Shown here: in pieces, positions 33,710 to 44,120 of the stretch | How the letters are laid out: each line of letters begins with the position of its first letter | Position numbering within the stretch: position 1 is the first letter of the stretch | Origin: Firmicutes bacterium AF25-13AC | Lineage (GTDB): Bacteria > Bacillota > Clostridia > Lachnospirales > Lachnospiraceae | Reading direction: 5' to 3' | NCBI GenBank assembly: GCA_003478935.1 | Contig: QUFP01000009.1 | Span: 1 to 64,000, forward strand | DNA: 64,000 nucleotides | Notes under the pieces: generated by a model | The model's database searches: none | Seen by the model: only the letters and a program-made list of their open reading frames with translations | What the model was told of the DNA's origin: nothing | Made by a program: the position numbers and the translations under genes

Positions 33710-35353
33710 ATGTACCGTCTTTTAATTGTCGATGATGAGCGCTATCTTGTCGAATCGATCTATGAATTGATCAGCGCCCAGTCCGAGCTTGATTTGGATA
33801 TTTTGACTTGCTGCTATTCTGATGAAGCGATGCAAATCATTAATTCACAGCGAATTGATCTGATTCTTCTTGATATCAATATGCCAGGAAAAACAGGGCT
33901 AGAAATTGCTGATGAGCTTGCAGAAATCTGGCCGTCCTGTCAAATTATTTTTTTAACTGGATATGCCGATTTTGACTATATTTATCGTTCCTCTAAATTA
34001 AAAAATGCCACGTTTTTATTAAAAACAGAGGACAATGATACGATTTTAAAAGCTGTGCGAGATGCAATCTCACAGCTTGATTTTGAAACCGAGCACAGAA
34101 AGCTACTGTCAAAAGAGCATTCCAGAGATTTATATGTAAACTATCTACTCTACCGAGATCCTTTAAAAAAATTGTTGCTTGGTCAGCATATCTCTCTTTT
34201 TACAGAAATAGTATCGTTTTTGCCAAGTTCATTTGCATTTGATTTAAAGAGAGACTTTTTCTTGCTTCTTTTAAAACTACCAGGCGAACAAGCTGCTTTT
34301 TCGTATGCGGAAGATCCACAGTTTATCACATCCACTTTGAAAGAACTGTCTGCCCGTCTGGATGATCGCTTTGAGGTTTTCATTTGTCCTATTGATCCAT
34401 CACTGTGGGCTGTATTTTTGCAGCCGTCTGCTACTCTGAAAAAAAGTGCAGATGCAATGCTTTTATATATCAAGGAAGCTCTTAATTTTGATGGAAACTC
34501 TTCACTTTTTGACAAGCTTTCACCTATTTTTATTTTGGTTGACACTGCGCTTTGCTGGGAACAAATCGGTTGTGTTTACGCACAGTTATCTGCCACTCTC
34601 GATGAATTTCTTTTTGAGCGCTCTGCCCAAATCGGTCAGTATTTTTTCATTTGTCCTGATCGTCAAAAAAATGTCGATTCTTCTAAAAAATATACTGTTA
34701 CGCTTCCAGATTTGGCCTCAAGCCTTCGATTCGGTTTAAATGCCAAAGATCCAGTTCATATAAAAAAAGCCTTAGCTGATGCCAATGACTTTTGGAGTAA
34801 ACACGCAAGTATGCACAAACTTGGTGCAATCCATCTGTATCATGAACTTTCAAATGTCTTTATTGAGTACATTTTACAGCATGATCTTGAAAAATCGTTG
34901 GCTTTTCGCACTGGACTGTTTCGCCTGTATCATATTGATCAATTTGATAATTGGGGACAGGTTTTTGACTATTTTAACTCGGTCGCCGATGCCATTCTCT
35001 CACTGTCGGTAAATGCAGAACAAAACTCTCGACATCAGACACTGCAACGGATCAAAGATTACATTCAGGCTAATTTGAACCGCAATTTGACGCTGAACGA
35101 GATTGCCTCCTCTGTCTGCTACAACAGTTCTCATGTTTCAAGATTTTTCCACCAGATGACTGGGCAAACGATCTCCCAATATATTTTGCAGCAGAGAATG
35201 GAAGAAGCCTGTCGCTGTCTCTCTTGCGAGAATGACAGCATACAGGCCATCTCTGAACATTTAGGCTTTGACAGTGCCCAATATTTCTCAAATGTCTTTA
35301 AAAAATATACCGGTGTCTCACCGCGTGACTATCGAAATGGAATCCGATCTTAA
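33710..35353 (+). CDS. YesN-type AraC response regulator
   Basis: A 547-residue protein with an N-terminal receiver domain (LLIVDDERYLVE, phospho-acceptor D55 in LLLDINMPG, then FLTGYADFDY). A long middle region of unknown fold (about 130-430) follows, and then an AraC DNA-binding domain with two helix-turn-helices (TLNEIASSVCYNSSHVSRFF and IQAISEHLGFDSAQYFSNVF). RBS AAAGGAG is present. It forms a pair with the YesM-like kinase and probably activates the sugar-binding protein and permease genes through the shared 17-bp motif. Confidence 0.93.
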   Translation: MYRLLIVDDERYLVESIYELISAQSELDLDILTCCYSDEAMQIINSQRIDLILLDINMPGKTGLEIADELAEIWPSCQIIFLTGYADFDYIYRSSKLKNATFLLKTEDNDTILKAVRDAISQLDFETEHRKLLSKEHSRDLYVNYLLYRDPLKKLLLGQHISLFTEIVSFLPSSFAFDLKRDFFLLLLKLPGEQAAFSYAEDPQFITSTLKELSARLDDRFEVFICPIDPSLWAVFLQPSATLKKSADAMLLYIKEALNFDGNSSLFDKLSPIFILVDTALCWEQIGCVYAQLSATLDEFLFERSAQIGQYFFICPDRQKNVDSSKKYTVTLPDLASSLRFGLNAKDPVHIKKALADANDFWSKHASMHKLGAIHLYHELSNVFIEYILQHDLEKSLAFRTGLFRLYHIDQFDNWGQVFDYFNSVADAILSLSVNAEQNSRHQTLQRIKDYIQANLNRNLTLNEIASSVCYNSSHVSRFFHQMTGQTISQYILQQRMEEACRCLSCENDSIQAISEHLGFDSAQYFSNVFKKYTGVSPRDYRNGIRS

Positions 35354-35364
35354 TATTACAGCTC

Positions 35365-35972
35365 CTATCCGATCTGGCGGCAGATACACTCTGCCGCCGC
35401 ACTTCCAAGAATCTGATAACCGCCAGCTTGATAATGAACACCATCTGTCAAAAATTGACTGGTTGTATCGTCAAGCTTTGCAAGCGGATCAACGCAAATT
35501 TTTAACTTCTCTGCAAGTGTTAACACCTTTTTGTTTCTTTTTTGTATCTGCTCATGCTCATACTCACTTCGCACACTCTGCGTCGTTGTTGCAAACACAA
35601 GCTACACATCGGATAAGTCTCTTTGATCCAGACAAGCATCTTTTCAAGTGCATCTGCATAGGTTGTTTCATTTAAATGCCATCCATGAAGTCCATTGTTA
35701 AAATGAATCAGTTCCACCGGATACTCGCTCATCGCATACTCGATTTCCTTTCGAAGTGAAGGGTTGTCGATGCTCTTTGATGTGCAAAGCCATGCCGTAT
35801 GAATTTGCTTTTCCTTTAGCTTCTCGCAAACCACATTGCCATAGCCAAGTGTGATCGAATCTCCGATTAATAGAACGCGCTTTCCTGTATCTGCCCCGTC
35901 AAACCAGCGGATATTGCACCACTCAACCTCCTCACGAATCTCATCAGACATTACCTGTTCATTTTCTTCCAT
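35365..35972 (-). CDS. SGNH/GDSL esterase, split by a 1-nt frameshift
   Basis: The N-terminal frame (from 35972) holds the catalytic serine in VLLIGDSITLGYG and the oxyanion segment HFNNGLHGWHL. It then drifts out of frame near 35598. The next frame continues VFATTTQSVRSEYEHEQIQKRN and ends with DGVHYQAGGY, which carries the catalytic Asp and His. One extra C on the plus strand (G on the coding strand) near 35598 rejoins them as a protein of about 202 residues. There is no signal peptide. It follows the GH38 gene in the same direction and is likely a deacetylase for imported acetylated oligosaccharides. Confidence 0.8.
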
Positions 35973-35983
35973 CTATTCTCCCC

Positions 35984-38761
35984 TTACCTCTCTTTCGGCT
36001 GCAGACCAAATGTAGCAATCTGATATGGTTTTATGACAACTGAAAATACACCATTTTCTTCGTCAATCGTCTCTTTTTTCTCCTCAATCACAGAGCTTTG
36101 ATAGATGCCCTTCATCCAGTCGGCCTTCTTGATTGTAAGCTTCACATCAGTTTCCAACGTATTGACAAAGCGAACAAAGATGTCTTCACTATTTGCGCCT
36201 TTCTTAAATGCTGTCAGATTCAGTCCATTTCCTTTCCACTCAAAGAAGCTCTTTCTAATAGGAAGGATTCCACTCTGAGCCTGCGGTGTGAAGATTGTTT
36301 CCTTCTCTCTGTTCATACCAAGCTGTACACCTGCCAAATCATGCTGATAGCCATAGCCAAGTGCAAATGCCTCTGCACACATTTCTGGTTCATACGGGAA
36401 TATTGCATACTCCAGCGTATAGCTTCCCTGCATCTGCGCCTGCGGTGTTGGGAAATATCCCCAGTCGCCCATCTCTGCAACTGATCGAAGAAGTGTCAAC
36501 GCAATCGTATTTTCCTCATCTGGAAGAATCTCATATTCATACAGACCACGGTTTGCCACCAGTATTCCAGCATTTTTATCTTCCATCGCAACAAAACACT
36601 GCTCATGCTCACATGCGCTCGGATTGGTCCATGCCTTTCCATGGCGGTTTGGTCGTCTCACAACCTCGAATGTAGAATCTGCAAAATGCATATCGCTGTC
36701 AAGTCCAGCTGGGAATAACACTCTCAGTCGATGATCCTTTGCTGTATTCACAACTGTTGTCTGCACCTTTACTCCCTTTGCATGGTGCTCAAGCGTAAGT
36801 GTTGTCTCAATTGATAGCTTCACAAGCTTCTCGCTTCTTTTTGCCTTTCTCTGGTACAGATCCACACAGGAATATCTCTGAGGCAAAATCTCATCTCCAA
36901 TTGCCTCTGGCACTTCAAGCTCATGTCTCACTTTTACTACAGAGCGAATTGCACTATTTTCTTCGACAAAAATTGTTGCCGGGATATTCCTAGTTGTAAT
37001 CGTTTGACGATCGGTATCCTGAATATAAATATATTCATTTCCCATATCGCCGGTGTCCTCATAAATACCACAATTTTCAAAGGTATGGCCAGTCTTTTTA
37101 TCAGTCAAATCAAAGCTTCCATCCAAGTTGATGCGCACAAAAACATTCTCATTTTCCATCACAAATTCCTTGTCTTTGCTAGTCGCATCTGTCGTTTCTA
37201 TCAATTCATGGATGTCTTTCGCCAAACTTTCTTCTACTTCTTTTAATACATAGACCTGATAGCCAATTGCTGGGACATCCTCTGCCTCAAATGTCACCTG
37301 CACTCTCTGTGCCATATACGGCTGACGGAAGCGATCATCTGGAAGATCATAGCCAAATGCAGTTGTCTTTCTCTCGATCTTTGCATTTACTTTGTTTCCA
37401 CTCACATCATACAAAGCAAATGTAGGAAGGGACTCGCCCTCTAACTCATTCCAAGACTGGGTCAGATTTCCATAAATTCTCTTTGCATCAAGCTCTACTG
37501 TTATAACCTGCGTCTTCTTCCAACCAGAAAAATTGAATACAGCAAATGTAATCTGCTTTTTTCCATCATCGCTAGTAACAAATTTGGTATCAATTTGGTC
37601 TGCAATCAGATGAAGGCCGTTTTTATATAGCTCCTCTGCAACCTGCAAACTCTTTGCAAAACGCGCATCAATCTCACGATTGACCTCGTCTACACTACAA
37701 CCGCAGATACTGTCATGCGGGTGATTTTGCATTAACTTCTTCCAGCTGTAAGAAAACAAATCCTCCGGATAAGCTGCTCCCAAAATAGAGGCGACTGCAT
37801 AGGCTGGCTCTGCCTGTCTTTCCAGTGCACTCTCACCTTTTCTATTTGCAATCTTTAAATCGGCATTTGCCGAACAGGTATTTACAAGCGTCCAGCGTCC
37901 ATCTGTCTCCTGACTGGTCAACTCTCCTACTACCGTAGAAGTCTGCTCGGTCATCTCTGCCTTCACAGCCTTCGCATAGGTTTCAAAATCAGAGTGAATA
38001 AACTCGATCTCTGGATAGAGCTTTCTAGCCGTCTCAATTGCTTGTGCCAAATTTTTTTGTACCGGCTGATGGTCGCAACCATTCATAAAAAGAAGCTGGC
38101 TTGTTCCGGCATATTTTCTAGCCTTCTCCAATCGCTCATCCCAGTAAGCTTTTGCCTCTGCCTCATCAACCGGAATCTCCATACCATTATTGTACCAGTT
38201 TGCAAACAAAATTCCCGGCAGGCTGCTTCCATCCTGTGACTGCCAATTCATCTCTGAGAAAGTGGATTCATACTGACCACCCTTCACCTCATTGTTAAGT
38301 CCAACTGGTTTTACCCCTCGACCAAATGCAATCACTTCCATCCCTGCCTGTTTTAACACCTGCGGCATCTGTCCTGCATTGCCAAACGCATCTGGAAAGT
38401 AGCCAACATGACTCAATTTTCCATATTTTTTTGCCGACTCCATACCTGTCAGAAGATTTCTCACACAGGACTCGCCACTCGTCAAAAACTCATCCTGAAG
38501 AATATACCAAGGTCCTGTCCAGAGTCTGCCCTCTCTGACATATTTTTTCACCTGCTCTCTTTTTTCAGGACGAATCTCTAAATAGTCATCAAGCGCAATT
38601 GTCTGGCCGTCCAGAAAGAAACTTCTATAATTTTCATCTGTCTCAAATTTTTCCAAAATTGCATCCACAAGCTCTACCAGATGCATTCTATGTTTTTCAA
38701 AAGGAAGATACCATTCTCGATCCCAATGGGAGTGAGAAATAATATGTACGGTTGTCTTCAT
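35984..38761 (-). CDS. GH38 alpha-mannosidase (MngB-like)
   Basis: A 925-residue glycoside hydrolase family 38 enzyme without signal peptide. It opens with HIISHSHWDREW, giving zinc ligands H10, H12 and D14; the expected nucleophile Asp lies in GYFPDAFGNAGQMPQ; and the His-rich segment MQNHPHDSICGCSVDEV is typical. Central helices and C-terminal beta domains complete the family plan. It should remove alpha-linked mannose from imported oligosaccharides. AGGACA precedes the ATG. It lies downstream of the transporter operon after a hairpin at 38785-38823 and just before the esterase gene. Confidence 0.95.
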   Translation of the reverse strand: MKTTVHIISHSHWDREWYLPFEKHRMHLVELVDAILEKFETDENYRSFFLDGQTIALDDYLEIRPEKREQVKKYVREGRLWTGPWYILQDEFLTSGESCVRNLLTGMESAKKYGKLSHVGYFPDAFGNAGQMPQVLKQAGMEVIAFGRGVKPVGLNNEVKGGQYESTFSEMNWQSQDGSSLPGILFANWYNNGMEIPVDEAEAKAYWDERLEKARKYAGTSQLLFMNGCDHQPVQKNLAQAIETARKLYPEIEFIHSDFETYAKAVKAEMTEQTSTVVGELTSQETDGRWTLVNTCSANADLKIANRKGESALERQAEPAYAVASILGAAYPEDLFSYSWKKLMQNHPHDSICGCSVDEVNREIDARFAKSLQVAEELYKNGLHLIADQIDTKFVTSDDGKKQITFAVFNFSGWKKTQVITVELDAKRIYGNLTQSWNELEGESLPTFALYDVSGNKVNAKIERKTTAFGYDLPDDRFRQPYMAQRVQVTFEAEDVPAIGYQVYVLKEVEESLAKDIHELIETTDATSKDKEFVMENENVFVRINLDGSFDLTDKKTGHTFENCGIYEDTGDMGNEYIYIQDTDRQTITTRNIPATIFVEENSAIRSVVKVRHELEVPEAIGDEILPQRYSCVDLYQRKAKRSEKLVKLSIETTLTLEHHAKGVKVQTTVVNTAKDHRLRVLFPAGLDSDMHFADSTFEVVRRPNRHGKAWTNPSACEHEQCFVAMEDKNAGILVANRGLYEYEILPDEENTIALTLLRSVAEMGDWGYFPTPQAQMQGSYTLEYAIFPYEPEMCAEAFALGYGYQHDLAGVQLGMNREKETIFTPQAQSGILPIRKSFFEWKGNGLNLTAFKKGANSEDIFVRFVNTLETDVKLTIKKADWMKGIYQSSVIEEKKETIDEENGVFSVVIKPYQIATFGLQPKER

Positions 38762-38784
38762 ATATTGTCCTGCCTTTTCTTTTT

Positions 38785-38823
38785 AAAAGGCCCCCGACAA
38801 TCGGGGATCATCGGGAGCCTTTC
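38785..38823 (-). terminator. Hairpin/partial terminator between the transporter genes and GH38
   Basis: AAAAGGCCCCCGA (38785-38797) pairs with TCGGGAGCCTTT (38811-38822) with a bulge. On the minus strand TTTTAAAAAG follows the stem. It would end or reduce transcription after the solute-binding gene, leaving partial read-through to the alpha-mannosidase. Confidence 0.65.
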
Positions 38824-38840
38824 TCTTCTATTTTTTCTAT

Positions 38841-38876
38841 ATAATGCCTACGAATTGCTCGTTACTTACACATTAT
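38841..38876. repeat. Possible tiny derivative of repeat family A
   Basis: ATAATG...CATTAT ends enclose CTACGAATTGCTCGTTACT, which resembles the CCACGAATTGCTCCGTT part of the 4609-4814 element. The match is short and the assignment weak. Confidence 0.3.
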
Positions 38877-38878
38877 AA

Positions 38879-40359
38879 TCAGTTCTTTGCAGCTAAAAAC
38901 TCATCAATCTGCTTCTGGAACTCTTCCAAAACGGCATCAAAACCAGCAGACTCACTGTCAGACTTTAACTTCTCGATTGCCTCATCTGCATCACCTGCAA
39001 GACCAACCTTCAAAAGCTTATTGGCATCACCGAAAATCTGATTTCTCTGTGCGACCTCAGTTGTCACATTGGTTGCATCAAAGCTGAATCCTTCAAGAGG
39101 AGAAACGATATTTTTATCACTGGATGCTGCATACGCTGCTTCCTCTTCCCAGAAGCCCTCACTGTAGGACTCGGTCGGACGCATAAACTGTGGCTTCCAT
39201 AAAGCCCACTGGCCGCCCCAACCCATATAGTTAGAGCTTGCACCGTCCATACCTTCCGGATAAGCAGCCTCTTCGCCGTTTAATACATAAGTCTTTCCTT
39301 CGATACCATACTGAACCATATCGTATAGAGTCTCATCATTCTCAAGCATATTTAAGAACATCAATGTTCTCTCTGGATTCTCACTGGTTGCTGAGATTGC
39401 CATTGCATTTGCAAGCGGTGTACGGTTTGCATACAGTCTGTCGGAATAAATTTCTGTGTAATCCCAGTAAGCACCTTCCTCTACCCAAGGACGATTGGAA
39501 TGAGCAAATTCGTGAGTACCCCACTTTGTCAGAAGCTTTCCTTCATTAATCAAGCTATTCTTATCTAAGTTATCGGTCAAAATATCCTTCCAGATGATGC
39601 CATCCTCCTGCACTTCTGTGCATACTCACAGCCTTCAACATAGTCAGGAATCTCCTCTGCTGGGACTACCTTGCACTCTGGATCGGACAGATCAATATAA
39701 AGACCCATATCATCATCTACAGACATCCATCCAGCACTGACAAGACCGCAGCTCTCAATGATATACTTGTCTGGATATGCTTCCTTTAACTGATGTAACA
39801 ACTTATCAACACCTTCCAGATCATTTAAGTTATCCTTATCAACTTCAATTCCTGCCTTCTCGGCCAGATCACCTCTCCACTGGATAAATGGACGATTATT
39901 CATTGTCATTGTCCATGGCAAGCATACGATATGTCCTTTATTCTTTGCAGAATCTAAAATACCAGTCTCCTCATACTTTGCATACAGATCTGGTGCATAC
40001 TCAGGAAGCAGCTCATCCAGATTCATATAGGCATCCTTTGCCATCATCTGATAAATTCCAGTCCAGTTGGAGTCAAAGTTCATATCCCAAGTATCGCCTG
40101 TTGCAGCCATAACCGTCAGCTTGTTCTTATAGTCTGATCCTGCGATAAACTGTACATCAAAATCACAGTTTAACGTATCTCTTGTATAATCTGCAATTGC
40201 ATCCCATACTTCATCAGTCGCTGACTTCTTATCTCCATAGAAGATAAAGTGAAGGGTAACAGGCTCAAGCTCATCTGCCGCTGCCGGTATATAATTTGCT
40301 GCCATTGTTCCCGCTGCCATTGCTACACTCAGTAATCCACATAATCCTCTTCTCTTCAT
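38879..40359 (-). CDS. Sugar ABC transporter solute-binding protein A, split by a 1-nt frameshift
   Basis: Together the two frames encode a protein of about 493 residues closely similar along its length to the next upstream gene product (for example the shared LHFIFYGDKKSATDEVWDAI). The first frame, from the ATG at 40359 with RBS AAGGAG, drifts off after CEYAQK. The second continues as QEDGIIWKDIL. Adding one base near 39611 gives AQKWQEDGIIWKDIL, as in the paralogue (AEKWQKDGIIWKDVL). A signal peptide is present (SVAMAAGTMAANYIPAAA) but no lipobox. It is a tandem duplicate, probably with a somewhat different ligand. Confidence 0.85.
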
Positions 40360-40388
40360 AATAAAATCTCCTTTTTTGATTTTTATTT

Positions 40389-41882
40389 TTACTTATCCTT
40401 TGCTGCCAAAAACTCATCAATCTGTCTCTGATATTCATCTAATACCGACTTGAAACCTGCACCTTCGCTATCTGTCTTAATCTTTTCAAGTGCTGTATCC
40501 GTATCTCCTGCAAGTCCAACCTCTAAAAGTTTCTGTGCATCTCCGAAAATCTGATTTCTCTGTGCGACTTCTGTCTTTACATCTGTTGCATCAAAACTAA
40601 ATCCTTCTAGTGGAGAATACAAATTCTTATCGCTAGATGCTGCATACTCTGCTTCCTCTTCCCAGAAGTTATCCGTATAGCCACCGGTTGGTCTCATATA
40701 CTGTGGCTTCCATAAAGCCCACTGGCCTCCCCAACCCATATAATTAGAATTGGTTCCATCCATTCCCTCTGGATATTCTGCGCGTTCTCCGTTTAACACA
40801 TATGTCTCACCTTCAATACCATACTGAACCATATCATACAGCTTTTGATCCGTCTCGAGCTGATTTAAAAACATTAATGTTCTCTCCGGATTTTCGCTGG
40901 TTGCAGAGATTGCCATTGCATTTGCAAGTGGTGAACGGTTTGCATACAAATCATCCTTATAAACTTCTACGAAATCCCAATATGCGCCATCTTCTACCCA
41001 ATTTTTCTTAGAATGTGCAAACTCATGTGTTCCCCATCTAGTAATAATTTTTCCTTCATTTAACAGTGCATTTCGATCTGTCTGATCATTTAATACATCT
41101 TTCCAGATAATGCCATCCTTCTGCCATTTTTCTGCATATTCCATTGCAGTTACATAATCCGGAATTTCCTCTGCCGGTGTAATCTTGCACTCTGGATCAG
41201 ACAAATTGATATAAAGACCCATATCAGCATCTACTTCTGCCCAGCCGCCGCTGATCATTTGAGACTTTGAAATCACATAGCGATCTGGATAAGCCTCATG
41301 CATCTGATAAACCAACTTATCAATATCTTCCCAGGTTCCAAAATTATCCTTATCAACCTCAATTCCTGCCTTCTCGCCCAAATCACCTCTCCACTGGAAG
41401 AATGGGCGATTGTTCATTGTCTGCGTCCACGGAAGGCAAACAATATGTCCCTTATTTTTAGCAGATGCCAAAACGCCAGTCTCCTCATACTTCGCATATA
41501 AATCAGGCGCATACTCTGGAAGTAGTTCATCTAGATTCAGATAAGCATCCTTTGCCATCATCTGTGTGATTCCCGTCCAGTTTGAATCAAAATTCATATC
41601 CCACACATCGCCAGTTGCTGCCATAACAGTCAGTTTATCCTTATAGTCCGATCCTGCAATAAACTGAATTTCATAATCACAATTTAGCGTATCTCTTGTG
41701 TAGTCTGCAATTGCATCCCATACTTCATCAGTCGCTGACTTCTTATCTCCGTAGAAGATAAAATGAAGTGTTACCGGATCCAACGAATCACCATTCTCTG
41801 CTGCGCAAACCGGAATCACGCTTCCTGCCAACATTCCCATCAATGTTGCCGCACATAATACTCTACCTGTTCTTTTTTTCAT
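40389..41882 (-). CDS. Sugar ABC transporter solute-binding protein B
   Basis: A 497-residue extracellular solute-binding protein of the large LplA/YtcQ type. The signal peptide is KKRTGRVLCAATLMGMLAGS, ending near PVCAAENG. The Cys there is not in a good lipobox. Then come LDPVTLHFIFYG, TRDTLNCDYEIQFIAGSDYK and GGQWALWKPQYMRPTGGY. ATG at 41882 follows AGGAGAG; the frame is open 19 codons further. It lies downstream of two permease genes, and its duplicate follows after 29 bases. Confidence 0.92.
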   Translation of the reverse strand: MKKRTGRVLCAATLMGMLAGSVIPVCAAENGDSLDPVTLHFIFYGDKKSATDEVWDAIADYTRDTLNCDYEIQFIAGSDYKDKLTVMAATGDVWDMNFDSNWTGITQMMAKDAYLNLDELLPEYAPDLYAKYEETGVLASAKNKGHIVCLPWTQTMNNRPFFQWRGDLGEKAGIEVDKDNFGTWEDIDKLVYQMHEAYPDRYVISKSQMISGGWAEVDADMGLYINLSDPECKITPAEEIPDYVTAMEYAEKWQKDGIIWKDVLNDQTDRNALLNEGKIITRWGTHEFAHSKKNWVEDGAYWDFVEVYKDDLYANRSPLANAMAISATSENPERTLMFLNQLETDQKLYDMVQYGIEGETYVLNGERAEYPEGMDGTNSNYMGWGGQWALWKPQYMRPTGGYTDNFWEEEAEYAASSDKNLYSPLEGFSFDATDVKTEVAQRNQIFGDAQKLLEVGLAGDTDTALEKIKTDSEGAGFKSVLDEYQRQIDEFLAAKDK

Positions 41883-41977
41883 CGTCTCTCTCCTTTTCTT
41901 TTTTATTTCTATTTGCAAATTACTCTGCTTTATAGCCATTCAAATTTGTTATTTTATCACTATATTTTAGGCACTTA

Positions 41978-42862
41978 TTAACCCTTAACTGCACCAACCA
42001 TAATACCTTTCATAAAGTACTTCTGGATGAATGGATACAGTAAAATAATTGGTCCGGTTGTCACGACTACCATTGCCATCTTTACACCATCGCCAGGAAC
42101 CGATGCAAGCATCGCCTGCGCCTCCGACGACTGTTCCGACATCGTCTGCAAAAACTGAATATTCGACATCATTGTTCGAAGCAGCATCTGGAGCGGCTGC
42201 ATATCAGAACGATCCATTAACATCAGTCCAAGCCACCAGTCATTCCAGTAGCCAAGTGCTGCAAACAATACAACGGTTGCAATAACTGGTGTTGCAAGCT
42301 TTAAATAAATTTTTCTAAAAATCATAAACTCGCCTGCACCGTCAATCTTTGCTGCCTCATAAATTTCTTCCGGAATTCCACTGAAATAGTTTCGAATCAA
42401 AAAAATGTACCATGCACTTACAACGCTTGGAAGAATCAAAGCAAAGATGTTATTCTTCAGATGAAGATATCTGGTACAAATCAAATACCACGGAACCATA
42501 CCACCGTTAAAGAGCATTGTCAGAAGCACATACAGATTCATAAACTTTCTTCCAGCTACTCTTTTTCTGGAAAGAACATAGCCCATCATTCCATTTACGA
42601 TAATCGAGCAAAATGTTCCAACGACTGTTACAAAAAGGGTGATCTTATAACCATTTAATATCAGATTTCCATTTCCCAAAAGCAACTTATAAGAAGCAAA
42701 GGTTACCTCCTTTGGGAATACCTTAAATCCTTCATTTACAACCTCCGAGTTTGTCATAAGCGATCCGCCGATTACCATCAAGAACGGATACAGACACACA
42801 AAGGCGAACAAAATTGCAAATAGATAGACGAAGAAACGTCCGACTGTCATTTTTTCTTTCAT
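41978..42862 (-). CDS. Carbohydrate ABC transporter permease (LplC/YtcP-like)
   Basis: An inner-membrane permease of about 294 residues with six helices and the EAA loop typical of CUT1 transporters (IYEAAKIDGAGEFMIFRKIYLKLATP). The ATG at 42862 stands at a normal distance from AGGTG; another ATG three codons earlier is also possible. It pairs with the next gene upstream to form the channel for an oligosaccharide. No ATPase gene is in the window, which is usual where a shared MsmX-type ATPase serves several importers. Confidence 0.93.
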   Translation of the reverse strand: MKEKMTVGRFFVYLFAILFAFVCLYPFLMVIGGSLMTNSEVVNEGFKVFPKEVTFASYKLLLGNGNLILNGYKITLFVTVVGTFCSIIVNGMMGYVLSRKRVAGRKFMNLYVLLTMLFNGGMVPWYLICTRYLHLKNNIFALILPSVVSAWYIFLIRNYFSGIPEEIYEAAKIDGAGEFMIFRKIYLKLATPVIATVVLFAALGYWNDWWLGLMLMDRSDMQPLQMLLRTMMSNIQFLQTMSEQSSEAQAMLASVPGDGVKMAMVVVTTGPIILLYPFIQKYFMKGIMVGAVKG

Positions 42863-42901
42863 GTGACCCATTCACCTGCCTTTTCTTTATTTTACACGCG
42901 C

Positions 42902-43852
42902 TTAGAACAGTGCTGCATCGCTCTCATACATATTTGCCAGCTTGTTACTAATCAGAACAAGTACAAATCCAACGATTGACTGGAAAAAGCCGGTTGCAGA
43001 GGAGATACCAACATCACCCATCTGACGAAGTGCACGATAAATATATGTATCAATAACATCGGTTGTCGCATACAGTGTCGGCATATCTCCAGTAACATTG
43101 TAAAACAGACCAAAGTCTGAGTTCATAATCTTTCCAACTGATAACAATGTCAATGTGATCACGGTTGGCTTTAACAGTGGAAGACTGATATACCAAGTTT
43201 GCTGCCATCTGGTTGCACCATCAATCTTTGCTGCCTCATAGTAGGAACTGTCAATTCCACTGATTGTTGCCAGATACACAACTGCATTGTAACCTGCACC
43301 CTTCCAAATATTTACGATCAAAAGGATGACTGGCCAGTAACCTGCATTCATATAGAAGGCAACTTTTTCTCCACCAAATGCTGTGATGATACGGTTGATT
43401 ACACCGTTGTCATATCCAAGAAGACCCGATACAAAAATTCCGACTACAACAGTTGAAATAAAGTATGGCAAAAAGCTAAAGGACTGTGTGATCTTCTTTA
43501 GATATTTGTTCTGGATTTCATTGAATGCCAGTGACAAAGCTAGTGCAAATATTGTTCCTACTGAGATAAACAGTAGATTCAACAGAACCGTATTTCGAAT
43601 TGCCTGAAGTGCTGCCGAATTGTTCTTAAACAAAATCTCGAAGTTTTTGAAGATCGGGTCGATCCATGGGCTTCCCCAGATTCCATCCTTGAAGTTATAC
43701 CGTTTGAATGCGATCACCAGACCGCCCATCGGCATGTAAGCAAAACAAAACAGAAGTACCATTGCCGGGAGTGCCATCAAATACAGCTGCCAGTTTTTTC
43801 TCATCGCTGTTGCAAACCGTTTTGGAAGACTCTTTTTCTTTTTTCTTTCCAC
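42902..43852 (-). CDS. Carbohydrate ABC transporter permease (LplB-like)
   Basis: A 316-residue permease with six helices and an EAA loop YYEAAKIDGATRWQQTWYISLPLLKP. The lysine-rich N terminus (MERKKKKSLPKRF) is common in this LplB/YteP group. The start is a GTG with AAGG seven bases before. It is the first gene of the transporter operon permease-permease-SBP-SBP, with the candidate YesN motif 100 bases upstream. Confidence 0.93.
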   Translation of the reverse strand: MERKKKKSLPKRFATAMRKNWQLYLMALPAMVLLFCFAYMPMGGLVIAFKRYNFKDGIWGSPWIDPIFKNFEILFKNNSAALQAIRNTVLLNLLFISVGTIFALALSLAFNEIQNKYLKKITQSFSFLPYFISTVVVGIFVSGLLGYDNGVINRIITAFGGEKVAFYMNAGYWPVILLIVNIWKGAGYNAVVYLATISGIDSSYYEAAKIDGATRWQQTWYISLPLLKPTVITLTLLSVGKIMNSDFGLFYNVTGDMPTLYATTDVIDTYIYRALRQMGDVGISSATGFFQSIVGFVLVLISNKLANMYESDAALF

Positions 43853-43951
43853 ACCATCATACCTTCTTTCTTTTGGTTTTTCGTTTTCTCTTGTTACCTA
43901 TATTATCATATCATTTTCAAATTTTCTTATAATTTTTTGCGCTGTTTGTTA

Positions 43952-43968
43952 TAATATTTTTGCACCTT
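43952..43968 (-). promoter_or_regulatory. 17-bp motif shared by two transporter promoters, copy 2
   Basis: TAATATTTTTGCACCTT, identical to 31831-31847. It lies 100 bases upstream of the first permease start. A minus-strand TTGAAA upstream at about 43981-43976 and A+T-rich -10 candidates fit a promoter here. Confidence 0.5.
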
Positions 43969-44120
43969 GTATTATTTTTTCAAGAAGTGTTGCCTTTTAG
44001 TTTTCTATTTATTATAATAATCTCATCTTAAAGAGTTGGTACTATAGCAACCTCGTAGGTTACGTGGAAGCGAATAGCCAGTTCACGGGCTTGTTACATT
44101 TGGCAGGTGGCTTCGACGAT

